A DNA stretch of 64,000 bases from Pantanalinema sp. GBBB05 (GTDB taxonomy: Bacteria > Cyanobacteriota > Cyanobacteriia > Leptolyngbyales > Leptolyngbyaceae): positions 62,001 through 126,000 of the forward strand of contig VRZD01000017.1 in the NCBI GenBank assembly GCA_016743235.1, given 5' to 3'. Each line of letters starts with the position of its first letter. Position 1 is the first letter of the stretch. The notes below the pieces were generated by a model. It saw only the letters and a list, made by a program, of their open reading frames with translations. It was not told the DNA's origin and made no database searches. The position numbers and the translations under genes were made by a program. Of the stretch, positions 55,068 to 62,791 are shown piece after piece.

Positions 55068-55871
55068 TTAATAGGGTTTGCGACCCGTAAAGTTCCCCGG
55101 AGGATTGTAGTTACATACCCAAATTTCCTTGCCATTGCCGCGCGCCATGCCACAGCCCACTTGTTGTGTGGTCTTCCAAACGACCTGTGTATAGTGACCG
55201 CACATCTTACCGGGTTTGCAAGAGTTGGTGGCATAGTCGTAATCATTGACCTCTTCTCCCCACATCCTGACTACCCGTTCTGGACTCAGTTGTTGCCCCC
55301 AGGCGGAAGCGAGGTTTTCGCCATAAGGGGAATTGGGGCGATGTTCGAATCGGTTTTCTTTTAACAACTTTTCTGCCCAGGCTTGCGCGTAGCTAGCTAA
55401 CTGTGGCGACCAAGTCAAAGTCGGAACTCCATAGCGCTTCCGCCAATCATTGTGGGCACTTAGCATCTGTTGCATACCAGCTGGACTCGATAGGTCATAG
55501 GCGGTTTTAGCAATTCCTCGCTTTTGGGCTTCGGTCAGTGTCAGAATTCGCTCGATCGCTACGCCCTTTTCTTGCTGATTATTACTGGCATACTGGACGT
55601 TATAGACAAAGCCCGATCGACTATTCCAGGCATAACCGACTAACAACGCTTCCTGCCATTGGTTATTTCGGTTGACATAAACTGGCTTGCCATCTAACGG
55701 AAATGGCGGAGTTGGTTGTTGGGCTACCTGAGTAGTCGCTAAAACTGGCTGGATCTTACTAGGCGAGAGAATTGGCAGTAGCCAGATCAGGGTTGGAATG
55801 GTCAGTAAGGTCGCTGCGATCGCAGCACCTCGGTAAGAATGGGGATAAGGATTGGTCATGCCGTAGCTCAA
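55068..55871 (-). CDS. Secreted CAP (SCP/PR-1) domain protein
   Basis: 267 residues (ATG 55859 is an alternative start). A signal or anchor helix (about 13-33), a small beta domain (about 55-105, GYAWNSRSGFVYNVQY), then a CAP domain (about 125-262): NDWRKRYGVPTLTWSPQLA, FEHRPNSPYGENLASAW, GHYTQVVWKTTQQVGCG and WVCNYNPPGN. His and Glu of the CAP cavity are present, with two pairs of cysteines for disulfides. The molecular role of bacterial CAP proteins is poorly known. It converges on the PAS kinase. Confidence 0.9.
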   Translation of the reverse strand: MSYGMTNPYPHSYRGAAIAATLLTIPTLIWLLPILSPSKIQPVLATTQVAQQPTPPFPLDGKPVYVNRNNQWQEALLVGYAWNSRSGFVYNVQYASNNQQEKGVAIERILTLTEAQKRGIAKTAYDLSSPAGMQQMLSAHNDWRKRYGVPTLTWSPQLASYAQAWAEKLLKENRFEHRPNSPYGENLASAWGQQLSPERVVRMWGEEVNDYDYATNSCKPGKMCGHYTQVVWKTTQQVGCGMARGNGKEIWVCNYNPPGNFTGRKPY

Positions 55872-55920
55872 GAGCGAACTGTGATGGATAGTTAAGATGG
55901 TTCCCTGGGAGACAAGTTCC

Positions 55921-56754
55921 CTAACGAACTTTCTGCTCTGTGACTAAAGTTAAGTTAATGAACTCGCCTTTTTCGTTGTAGCGACGAATTAGGCGTTGTC
56001 GGAGGTCTGGTTGCATTAACCATCCCGCCTCCAGAAAAAATGATTTTCCCCGTTGGATTTGACTGGGACAGTTAGATGAAGCACCATCGGGTAATAACAA
56101 AACCTGGATCGGCTGTGCTCCCTGACTGAACTTTAAAGTTGATCCACAGATCTCAGCTTTAGAGGTAAGAGTGTGCTCACCCCTGGTATCTCCAAAGGTG
56201 AGTTGCTGAACTAAATGCTGATCGCCATCCCGGCGCATGGTGAGTTGGGTAGAGTATCGATCGGGTGTGCGCCAGCTAGGATAAAGGCTGATGGCTTCTC
56301 CTTGCCAGGTGCCGAGCAAATCCTCCACTGTTAATGGTGGACGTTCGGGGGCTGCGCTGCCCGCCCGATATTCCCGAATCAGCGTGAGATTCTGTAATTG
56401 CTGATCACCGGGATCAAACATTTGCACCAGCCGTAACCGCCGATCGCCATGTACAAACGCTAACTCGGCTCCAAATTGGCTAAAGGGGGCGAGTTGTAAT
56501 GAGCCTTGAGAGAAGGCGCCAGTTTCAAAAAACAGTAGACCGCCGCCCAGACCAACCGAGGTGAAATTCAGCACAACATCTGTCTGCCCCTGACGTTGGA
56601 GGGTGAGGCGAATTTCCTGGAGATCGCTGCCGATCGCTTCTAACTGCAACCGGGAGGGAGTATCGCTTAACAGTTCACCGGTTGCTGAGAGTGAGGTGAA
56701 GGAGCCATACCACTCGCCCAGATTTTGCAGAAAACAGTCCCATTGGGATTTCAT
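55921..56754 (-). CDS. DUF3598 family protein
   Basis: 277 residues matching the cyanobacterial DUF3598 family: MKSQWDCFLQNLGEWYGSFTS at the N-terminus, then two lipocalin-like beta barrels (about 10-130 and 145-270). The motif QNLGEWYGSFTS recalls the CpcS/CpeS lipocalin-like fold, but the bilin-lyase residues are not recognised, so a chromophore role is not claimed. No signal peptide. It is 50 bases upstream of the CAP gene on the same strand. Confidence 0.82.
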   Translation of the reverse strand: MKSQWDCFLQNLGEWYGSFTSLSATGELLSDTPSRLQLEAIGSDLQEIRLTLQRQGQTDVVLNFTSVGLGGGLLFFETGAFSQGSLQLAPFSQFGAELAFVHGDRRLRLVQMFDPGDQQLQNLTLIREYRAGSAAPERPPLTVEDLLGTWQGEAISLYPSWRTPDRYSTQLTMRRDGDQHLVQQLTFGDTRGEHTLTSKAEICGSTLKFSQGAQPIQVLLLPDGASSNCPSQIQRGKSFFLEAGWLMQPDLRQRLIRRYNEKGEFINLTLVTEQKVR

Positions 56755-57005
56755 GATGGAAGGGTTGAATGCGATCGTCGTTCATTATTAAACCCCGTTT
56801 TGCCTGCTTTGGCTGGTGCTGCGGTGCAGGAGCAATGGAGTGAGGTAGTTCATAGATGAACCATATTCATGGGGGTAGTGATCACTGGATCTATCAAGAG
56901 AAACAGGCACAAAATCCAAATTATCCTGGCGTAATGTTTGCCTAAAAGCGCTAGGGTAAAGGATGAGGTGAGGTCATCGTGGTACGCCATATCTGATAGA
57001 ACACT

Positions 57006-60000
57006 ATGGTTAATTTACCTGTAGATACTGAACAAATTCGGCAGCAATTAATTGCGGTATATCGAAAATTATTACCACTGGAACAAACGATCGTGCAATT
57101 GTTTTCAGTCATTTATGAACCCATTAGTCGCACGATATTTGTTAGCTGCCTCAATTACTTAGGCGTCCGAACTCGGAATGAAGCCTCGTTTACAGCCGCT
57201 TCTGTGAAGCCCTATATCGATCGCTTAATTGACTTAGGAGTGTTGGTACAAAATAGTGGGCAAGGACCGCAGTGTCATCCGCTATTGAAAGAAGTGGCAA
57301 CTCGTGATGTGGTGCAGGCAGGACGGTTTGATGCCTTTGCCAAAACCGTTGAAAATGTGATTCCCATTCCCTGTCGCTGGAAGAATGGTCCCCGTATGTT
57401 TAATAGTGATGGGCTGTTGATTCGGGAATTTCGGATTGGACTATATCGCAAAGATATTCAATTTATTAATCAGCAGTTAGAAGATTATTCCAAAAACTCT
57501 TATCAGAAAAATAAAATTTCTGTTGATGAAATTTATCGGCAAGTTTGTAATAATCCCTTTGATCCCGTTTGGTTTCGTACCCTGCCGCAGGCTCTCTATG
57601 AGAATGCTTTAACTAGTATTCTCAATTATTCCATGTTGTATTTGACTCCTGCTGATACCGCATTTCAGTCATTACAAGCAGATGCTTTAGTTGGAGGGAA
57701 AGACTCTGATTTTCTGCCCTTAGTGTTGCTCGATCAACTGATTTTGCGAGGGCATCTGAAATCAGCAGCAGCCGTCGTAGCGGGGCTAACGGAGTCCCAA
57801 CCAATTAACTCGCTCACGGTGCAGGGATGTTTGCAGTTTTTGCAAGGGGATGATGCGGTAGCGATCGCCACCTACACCAAAGCTCTGCAAATTTTGAAGA
57901 AAGGATCTGGGAAACGCAAGCTGTACTTCCAGTCGATGAGTGGACTATTTTTTGTCCTAGCATTGCTGAAGGATGGTTCGGCAGAGCGGTTAAGTGAGGC
58001 GGCAGAATATGCAACGATCGCGCAACAAGCGAATCATTGGCTCAGTCCGATTTATGCTCGGCTGTTAGCGGTGATCCAAATTCAGCAAGGCGATTTGAGT
58101 CGAAAAGATCTGATTCTCAATGCGGCGATCGCACCGTATGAAGCAGGTCATAGTTTAGCGACGTTATTTGGCGCACTGTGTTTGTATTGGGTCGATCGCG
58201 ATCGGGCAAAAACTCATCTACCCCGATTGTTAGAGCCATTTTTTCAACAGGCTGGAGAAGAAGCAGGGTATCACTGGTTAGCGATGCAAGCGGCGGCTCT
58301 ATTAGCGTATTTAAAGCCGCGTAAGTACGAAAAAATGGCTCAGCATTTACGAACACAACTAGGCTGTCAGGCATTAGTGGATATCTTGCAACCACAGGAA
58401 GCCTGGGAGTTATGTTTGAATGCGCTGGCAAACCTGCGTAAAGGAACGGAACAACTGAATGCAAAACCATTAGCCAATCAGCGCTTAGCCTGGTTTATTA
58501 CCTTCTATTCCAACAACAACTATCTGCTGCAACCCCGTGAGCAAACCATTAATGTCAAAGGGGAATGGAGTAAAGGGCGACCGATCGCGTTAAAGCGATT
58601 GAAAAAAGCTGGCGAATTAGCCTACCTCACCCCCCAGGATTTGCGAGTTTGCGGTCAGTTAGAAGTGGAACATTCCTATGGGTATTATGGTCAAACTCAG
58701 TATCGGTTTAGCGATAAAGCGATCGCGGCTTTAGTCGGACATCCGCTAGTGTTTTGGGAAGACTCAAATATTCGGGTTGAGGTCGTCAAAGGTGAACCCG
58801 AACTATTAGTGAAAAAGGGCAAAAATAGTCAACTAAATCTGCAATTTGTCCCAGAGTTGAAGGCGAACAAAGACATTTTGTTAGTCAAGGAAACCCCTAC
58901 TCGCTTGAAGGTGATTGAGGTGACTGCTGAACATCGGCGGATTGGAGAAATTCTGGGTCAACAAAACCGTTTGGATGTACCAGAGAGCGCTAAAGAACGG
59001 GTGTTGGCGGCTATTAATGCCGTTTCTGGCATTGTCACGGTGCATTCGGATATTGGGGGTGGAGTCGAGAGTGCTGAAACTGTACCTTCTGATCCCAAAC
59101 CCCACGTGCATTTACTCCCTGCCGGAGAGGGCTTAAAGGTAGCAGTACTGGCTCGTCCGTTTGCACAGGGTGGCTCCTATTACCGACCAGGAGCCGGAGG
59201 CGAAACGGTGATTGCCGAAATTGATGGCAAGCGGCTGCAAACGACCCGGAATCTCAAACAAGAAAAACAATTCGCCAAAGCGGTGATTGCCGATTGTCCC
59301 ACTCTAACTACCCAGCAGGGACAGGATGATGAATGGTTAGTGGAAGAGCCAGAGGATTGCCTGGAGTTGTTGCTGGAATTGCAGGCATTGGGCGATCGCG
59401 TGGTGATGGAATGGCCGGAAGGGGAAAAATTGCGTGTCAGCCATCAGGCGACTTTGCAGGACTTTAAACTGGCGATTAAACGGCAGAATGATTGGTTCAC
59501 AACCGAGGGAGAACTGAAGTTGGATAACAATCTGGTGCTGGATATGCAGCAGTTGATGCAACTGTTAGATCAGCATTCCGGGCGGTTTATTCCCCTGGCA
59601 GATGGACAGTTTCTGGCTCTAACTCAGGAGTTTCGCAAGCGGCTCGATGAGTTGCGATCGTTCTCCGAAAAGTCTGGAAAAGGCTTGCGGTTGCATCCTC
59701 TGGCGGCTCTAGCCGTTGAGGATTGGATTGATGAAGTGGGACATCTGAAAGCGGATAAACACTGGAAAGCCCATATTCAACGCTTACAGGAAATCCAAAA
59801 CTTTGAGCCAGAATTACCCTCAACCCTACAAGCCGAACTGCGAGATTATCAGATCGATGGATTTCGTTGGTTAGCTCGATTAGCGTATTGGGGCGTGGGA
59901 GCTTGTTTAGCGGATGACATGGGGTTAGGCAAAACCTTGCAAGCCCTGGCGGTAATCCTAACTCGCGCTCCGGAGGGAGCCACGTTGATTATTGCGCCGA

Positions 60001-61214
60001 CTTCAGTGGGCATGAACTGGGTGAGTGAAGCTCAACGGTTTGCGCCGACGTTAAACCCGCTTCAATTTGGCAGTGGCGATCGCCAAAAAGTGTTGGATAA
60101 CTTGCAACCGTTTGATTTGTTGGTGTGTAGCTACGGCTTATTACAGCAAGAAGAAGTGGCAGAAATGCTGGCAAAAGTCCAATGGCAAACGATCGTACTG
60201 GATGAAGCCCAATCGATTAAAAACTTTGCCACTAAGCGATCGCAAGCGGCGATGAATTTGCAAGGCGGATTTAAAGTCCTAACGACGGGAACCCCGATTG
60301 AAAACCATTTAGGCGAATTGTGGAATTTATTCCGGTTTATTAATCCCGGTTTATTGGGGTCGTTAGAGAGCTTTAATCAGCGCTTTGCCACCCCGATCGA
60401 ACGATATCAAGATAAACCCGCTCGCAATCGCTTAAAGAAACTGATTCAGCCCTTCATTTTGCGACGTACCAAGAGTCAGGTGTTAGAAGAATTGCCATCA
60501 CGGACGGAGATTCTGTTGCATGTGGAACTGAGTCGGGAGGAAATGGCATTCTATGAGGCGTTGAGACGGGAAGCGATCGCCAAATTATCCGAAAGTGACG
60601 CGACCGCTGGAACTAAGCATTTGCAGGTGCTAGCAGAAATTATGAAACTGCGCCGAGCGTGTTGTAATACGCGGTTAGTCAAACCAGAAATTGGCTTATC
60701 CAGTGCTAAACTGCAACTGTTTGGCGAGGTGTTAGCAGAGCTACTAGAGAACCGTCATAAAGCCTTAGTATTCAGTCAATTTGTCGATCATCTCCAGATC
60801 ATTCGCGACTATCTGGATCAACAACAAATCCGTTATCAATATTTAGATGGCAGCACCCCGGCTAAAGATCGCAAAAAACGGGTCGATGCCTTTCAATCCG
60901 GAGAAGGCGATGTGTTCTTAATTAGCCTCAAAGCTGGAGGGACGGGCTTAAATCTCACAGCCGCAGATTATGTAATTCACATGGATCCCTGGTGGAATCC
61001 GGCGGTGGAAGACCAAGCCAGCGATCGCGCCCATCGGATTGGGCAACAACGTCCGGTGACAATTTATCGCTTAGTGGCGAGGAATACGATCGAAGAAAAA
61101 ATTGTTGATTTACATCATCACAAACGTGACTTAGCCGATAGTTTGCTGGAAGGTACCGATATGAGCGGCAAGATTTCCACCAACGAATTACTGCGATTGA
61201 TCAACGAAGGATAA
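57006..61214 (+). CDS. SNF2-family ATPase/helicase with large N-terminal region
   Basis: 1402 residues. The C-terminal half is a full SNF2 motor (about 930-1400): Walker A DDMGLGKTLQAL (about 969-980), DEAQ (about 1065), TGTPIENHLGELWNLFRF, then helicase C with VFSQFVDHLQIIRDYL, YLDGSTPAKDRKK and DRAHRIGQQRPVTIYRL. The middle (about 600-920) is the SNF2-associated region. The N-terminal 480 residues have a winged-helix-like start and TPR-like helical repeats. Such proteins remodel nucleic-acid-bound complexes (RapA/HepA-like); the target is unknown. Single gene. Confidence 0.9.
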   Translation: MVNLPVDTEQIRQQLIAVYRKLLPLEQTIVQLFSVIYEPISRTIFVSCLNYLGVRTRNEASFTAASVKPYIDRLIDLGVLVQNSGQGPQCHPLLKEVATRDVVQAGRFDAFAKTVENVIPIPCRWKNGPRMFNSDGLLIREFRIGLYRKDIQFINQQLEDYSKNSYQKNKISVDEIYRQVCNNPFDPVWFRTLPQALYENALTSILNYSMLYLTPADTAFQSLQADALVGGKDSDFLPLVLLDQLILRGHLKSAAAVVAGLTESQPINSLTVQGCLQFLQGDDAVAIATYTKALQILKKGSGKRKLYFQSMSGLFFVLALLKDGSAERLSEAAEYATIAQQANHWLSPIYARLLAVIQIQQGDLSRKDLILNAAIAPYEAGHSLATLFGALCLYWVDRDRAKTHLPRLLEPFFQQAGEEAGYHWLAMQAAALLAYLKPRKYEKMAQHLRTQLGCQALVDILQPQEAWELCLNALANLRKGTEQLNAKPLANQRLAWFITFYSNNNYLLQPREQTINVKGEWSKGRPIALKRLKKAGELAYLTPQDLRVCGQLEVEHSYGYYGQTQYRFSDKAIAALVGHPLVFWEDSNIRVEVVKGEPELLVKKGKNSQLNLQFVPELKANKDILLVKETPTRLKVIEVTAEHRRIGEILGQQNRLDVPESAKERVLAAINAVSGIVTVHSDIGGGVESAETVPSDPKPHVHLLPAGEGLKVAVLARPFAQGGSYYRPGAGGETVIAEIDGKRLQTTRNLKQEKQFAKAVIADCPTLTTQQGQDDEWLVEEPEDCLELLLELQALGDRVVMEWPEGEKLRVSHQATLQDFKLAIKRQNDWFTTEGELKLDNNLVLDMQQLMQLLDQHSGRFIPLADGQFLALTQEFRKRLDELRSFSEKSGKGLRLHPLAALAVEDWIDEVGHLKADKHWKAHIQRLQEIQNFEPELPSTLQAELRDYQIDGFRWLARLAYWGVGACLADDMGLGKTLQALAVILTRAPEGATLIIAPTSVGMNWVSEAQRFAPTLNPLQFGSGDRQKVLDNLQPFDLLVCSYGLLQQEEVAEMLAKVQWQTIVLDEAQSIKNFATKRSQAAMNLQGGFKVLTTGTPIENHLGELWNLFRFINPGLLGSLESFNQRFATPIERYQDKPARNRLKKLIQPFILRRTKSQVLEELPSRTEILLHVELSREEMAFYEALRREAIAKLSESDATAGTKHLQVLAEIMKLRRACCNTRLVKPEIGLSSAKLQLFGEVLAELLENRHKALVFSQFVDHLQIIRDYLDQQQIRYQYLDGSTPAKDRKKRVDAFQSGEGDVFLISLKAGGTGLNLTAADYVIHMDPWWNPAVEDQASDRAHRIGQQRPVTIYRLVARNTIEEKIVDLHHHKRDLADSLLEGTDMSGKISTNELLRLINEG

Positions 61215-61346
61215 TTAGCACTCACTGCATTGTTTGTCAGCTGATTGCCGTTTGATTAAGCATTTAAATTTCCTCTTTAATACACCTAGAGAAAATTAGA
61301 AAACTAACAGATTTAGACAATTCTTAAAAATTGCCACAGTTTCCTA

Positions 61347-61510
61347 AGAGGATGTTTTAAAAGGTTGACTCTGTCTCATTACACACTCAGCGATCCCCCC
61401 TAGCCCCCCTTAAAAAGGGGGGAAACAGGCTCATAGTCCCCCTTTTTAAGGGGGATTTAGGGGGATCTGTACGATTTGCTACGGCTAATAGGACTTTTAA
61501 AACACCCTCT
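61347..61510. mobile_element. MITE-like palindromic element
   Basis: A 164-base element with 16-base terminal inverted repeats: AGAGGATGTTTTAAAAG at the left end and CTTTTAAAACACCCTCT at the right, with one mismatch in their pairing. Inside is a second near-perfect palindrome at 61392-61467 with about 31-base arms rich in runs of C and G around TTAAAAA. It has no coding capacity. Such elements are common in filamentous cyanobacteria and are probably moved by a transposase in trans. No clear target-site duplication is visible. Confidence 0.7.
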
Positions 61511-61650
61511 GGCATTCTCCTGTACGTTACGTGACTAGAGTGATGGCATCCTGCTCAGGATAGGTTGCACAATTTCGATCGCAGTGTTAAATTCCTATCA
61601 ATAACTTGAGTCAGTCAGCTTAATCTGGGGTGCCTGTAAGCGTGTGAGGT

Positions 61651-61828
61651 ACAGCGCAATTCCAGAGCGGAGGAACCACCTTTTTGGGGCGAACCCGTGC
61701 ATTGGCTAAACCAGGCAGAATCTCAGACTAACGTTTGATCTCGTCTAGCTTCTGAAGGATTTACCCTAGCACCGGAGGGCATCTCTCAGCCCTAGCCCGT
61801 CAGCTAACTCCGTCAGCATTGAGGGAGG
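61651..61828 (+). ncRNA. ydaO/yuaA-type (cyclic di-AMP) riboswitch aptamer
   Basis: The two conserved cores of the ydaO class are present. The first is GCGGAGGAACCACCTTTTTG GGGCGAACC near 61667-61695. The second is CCCGTCAGCTAACTCCGTCA GC near 61796-61817, followed by GAGGGAGGA. Both match by eye the Thermoanaerobacter aptamer blocks (CGGAGGAACC..TTTTTGGGG and ACCCGACAGCTAACTCCG). The variable hairpin between them is longer than average. It lies about 100 bases upstream of the permease start and should sense c-di-AMP. Confidence 0.8.
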
Positions 61829-61834
61829 ACTGGA

Positions 61835-61917
61835 GAGTCAGCATTATTTCATGCGTTGACTCCTCAGTGTCTCTTGCCAGTACGGCTCAGTTTGTGTACC
61901 TGCTCGTGAGACTGAGG
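61835..61917 (+). promoter_or_regulatory. Expression platform masking the ribosome site
   Basis: Two hairpins follow the aptamer. The first pairs GAGTCAGCAT with ATGC and TGACTC (61835-61862). The second pairs CCTCAGTGTCTC (61862-61873) with GAGACTGAGG (61908-61917), which contains the GAGG ribosome site of the permease gene. When the second stem forms, translation should be blocked. The stems abut at base 61862 and could compete, suggesting translational rather than transcriptional control. Confidence 0.6.
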
Positions 61918-61925
61918 TGCTATAT

Positions 61926-62774
61926 ATGCCGATGATGAATCTGGCAGCAGTATTTGCTGCGATCGCTCAGGCAAGTTGGAATCGTACCAAGCTGTTTATG
62001 GTGCGAGATACAGTGGTGCTGCCTGCATTAGGATTTTTAGGCATTCTCCTGCTGTGGTGGGGAGTTGCCTTGTTACGCCGAGATCTGATGCCGACCCCGT
62101 GGGAAGCATTACTGAGTAATTTGGACTTTATTCTGCATCCCTTTTACCAACGAGGACCGGGTGACTTGGGCGTTGGTTGGTTGCTGCTGGCAAGTTTGCG
62201 CCGGGTATTGATTGGGTTTGGCTTGGGCGCGATCGTGGCGATTCCGATCGGCTTCTTGGTCGGGATGTCTCGCCCGATGATGCTGGCACTGAATCCAGTG
62301 ATTCAAATCTTCAAACCGGTGTCGCCGTTGGCATGGCTGCCGATCGCCCTAGCCATCTTCAACTTGGCCGATCCATCGGCAATTTTCGTCATTTTCGTGA
62401 CTTCGCTGTGGCCCACGATCATTAACACCGCCTTGGGAGTTTCTAGCGTGTCGCAGGATTACATTGATGTGGCGAGAGTGCTAGAAATGCCCAAATGGCG
62501 GCAAGTGATCAAGATTATTCTGCCTGCCAGCTTGCCCTATATCTTCACAGGGTTGCGGATTAGTTTGGGAATTGCCTGGCTCGTGATTGTGGCGGTGGAA
62601 ATGCTGACTGGCGGGATTGGGATTGGCTTCTTTGTTTGGGATGAATGGAGTCGCTTGAACTTAAGTTCTGTGTTTTTGGCGGTTTTCATCATTGGCATCA
62701 CGGGCTTGCTGCTGGACTTCGCGATGGGGCAATTACAAGCCTGGGTGACTCATCGTCGTCCCGTTAATAGTTAA
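61926..62774 (+). CDS. NrtB/CmpB-like ABC transporter permease
   Basis: 282 residues from ATG 61926, eight bases after GAGG (a GTG at 61917 overlaps the ribosome site and is less likely). Six membrane helices and the EAA-type loop ARVLEMPKWRQVIKIILPASLP (about 177-198) place it in the BPD_transp_1 permeases of the nitrate/sulfonate/taurine/bicarbonate group, with LFNLADPSAIFVI-like segments typical of NrtB/CmpB. The substrate is not decided by sequence. It is controlled by the upstream riboswitch, and the binding-protein gene follows 17 bases later. Confidence 0.87.
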   Translation: MPMMNLAAVFAAIAQASWNRTKLFMVRDTVVLPALGFLGILLLWWGVALLRRDLMPTPWEALLSNLDFILHPFYQRGPGDLGVGWLLLASLRRVLIGFGLGAIVAIPIGFLVGMSRPMMLALNPVIQIFKPVSPLAWLPIALAIFNLADPSAIFVIFVTSLWPTIINTALGVSSVSQDYIDVARVLEMPKWRQVIKIILPASLPYIFTGLRISLGIAWLVIVAVEMLTGGIGIGFFVWDEWSRLNLSSVFLAVFIIGITGLLLDFAMGQLQAWVTHRRPVNS

Positions 62775-62791
62775 ATTTCTCACCAAGAACT

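Noticed and set aside
61511..61925. NtcA-type site (GTA-N8-TAC) expected before a nitrate transporter
   Set aside because: No convincing copy with a properly placed -10 was found; the riboswitch is a better explanation of control.
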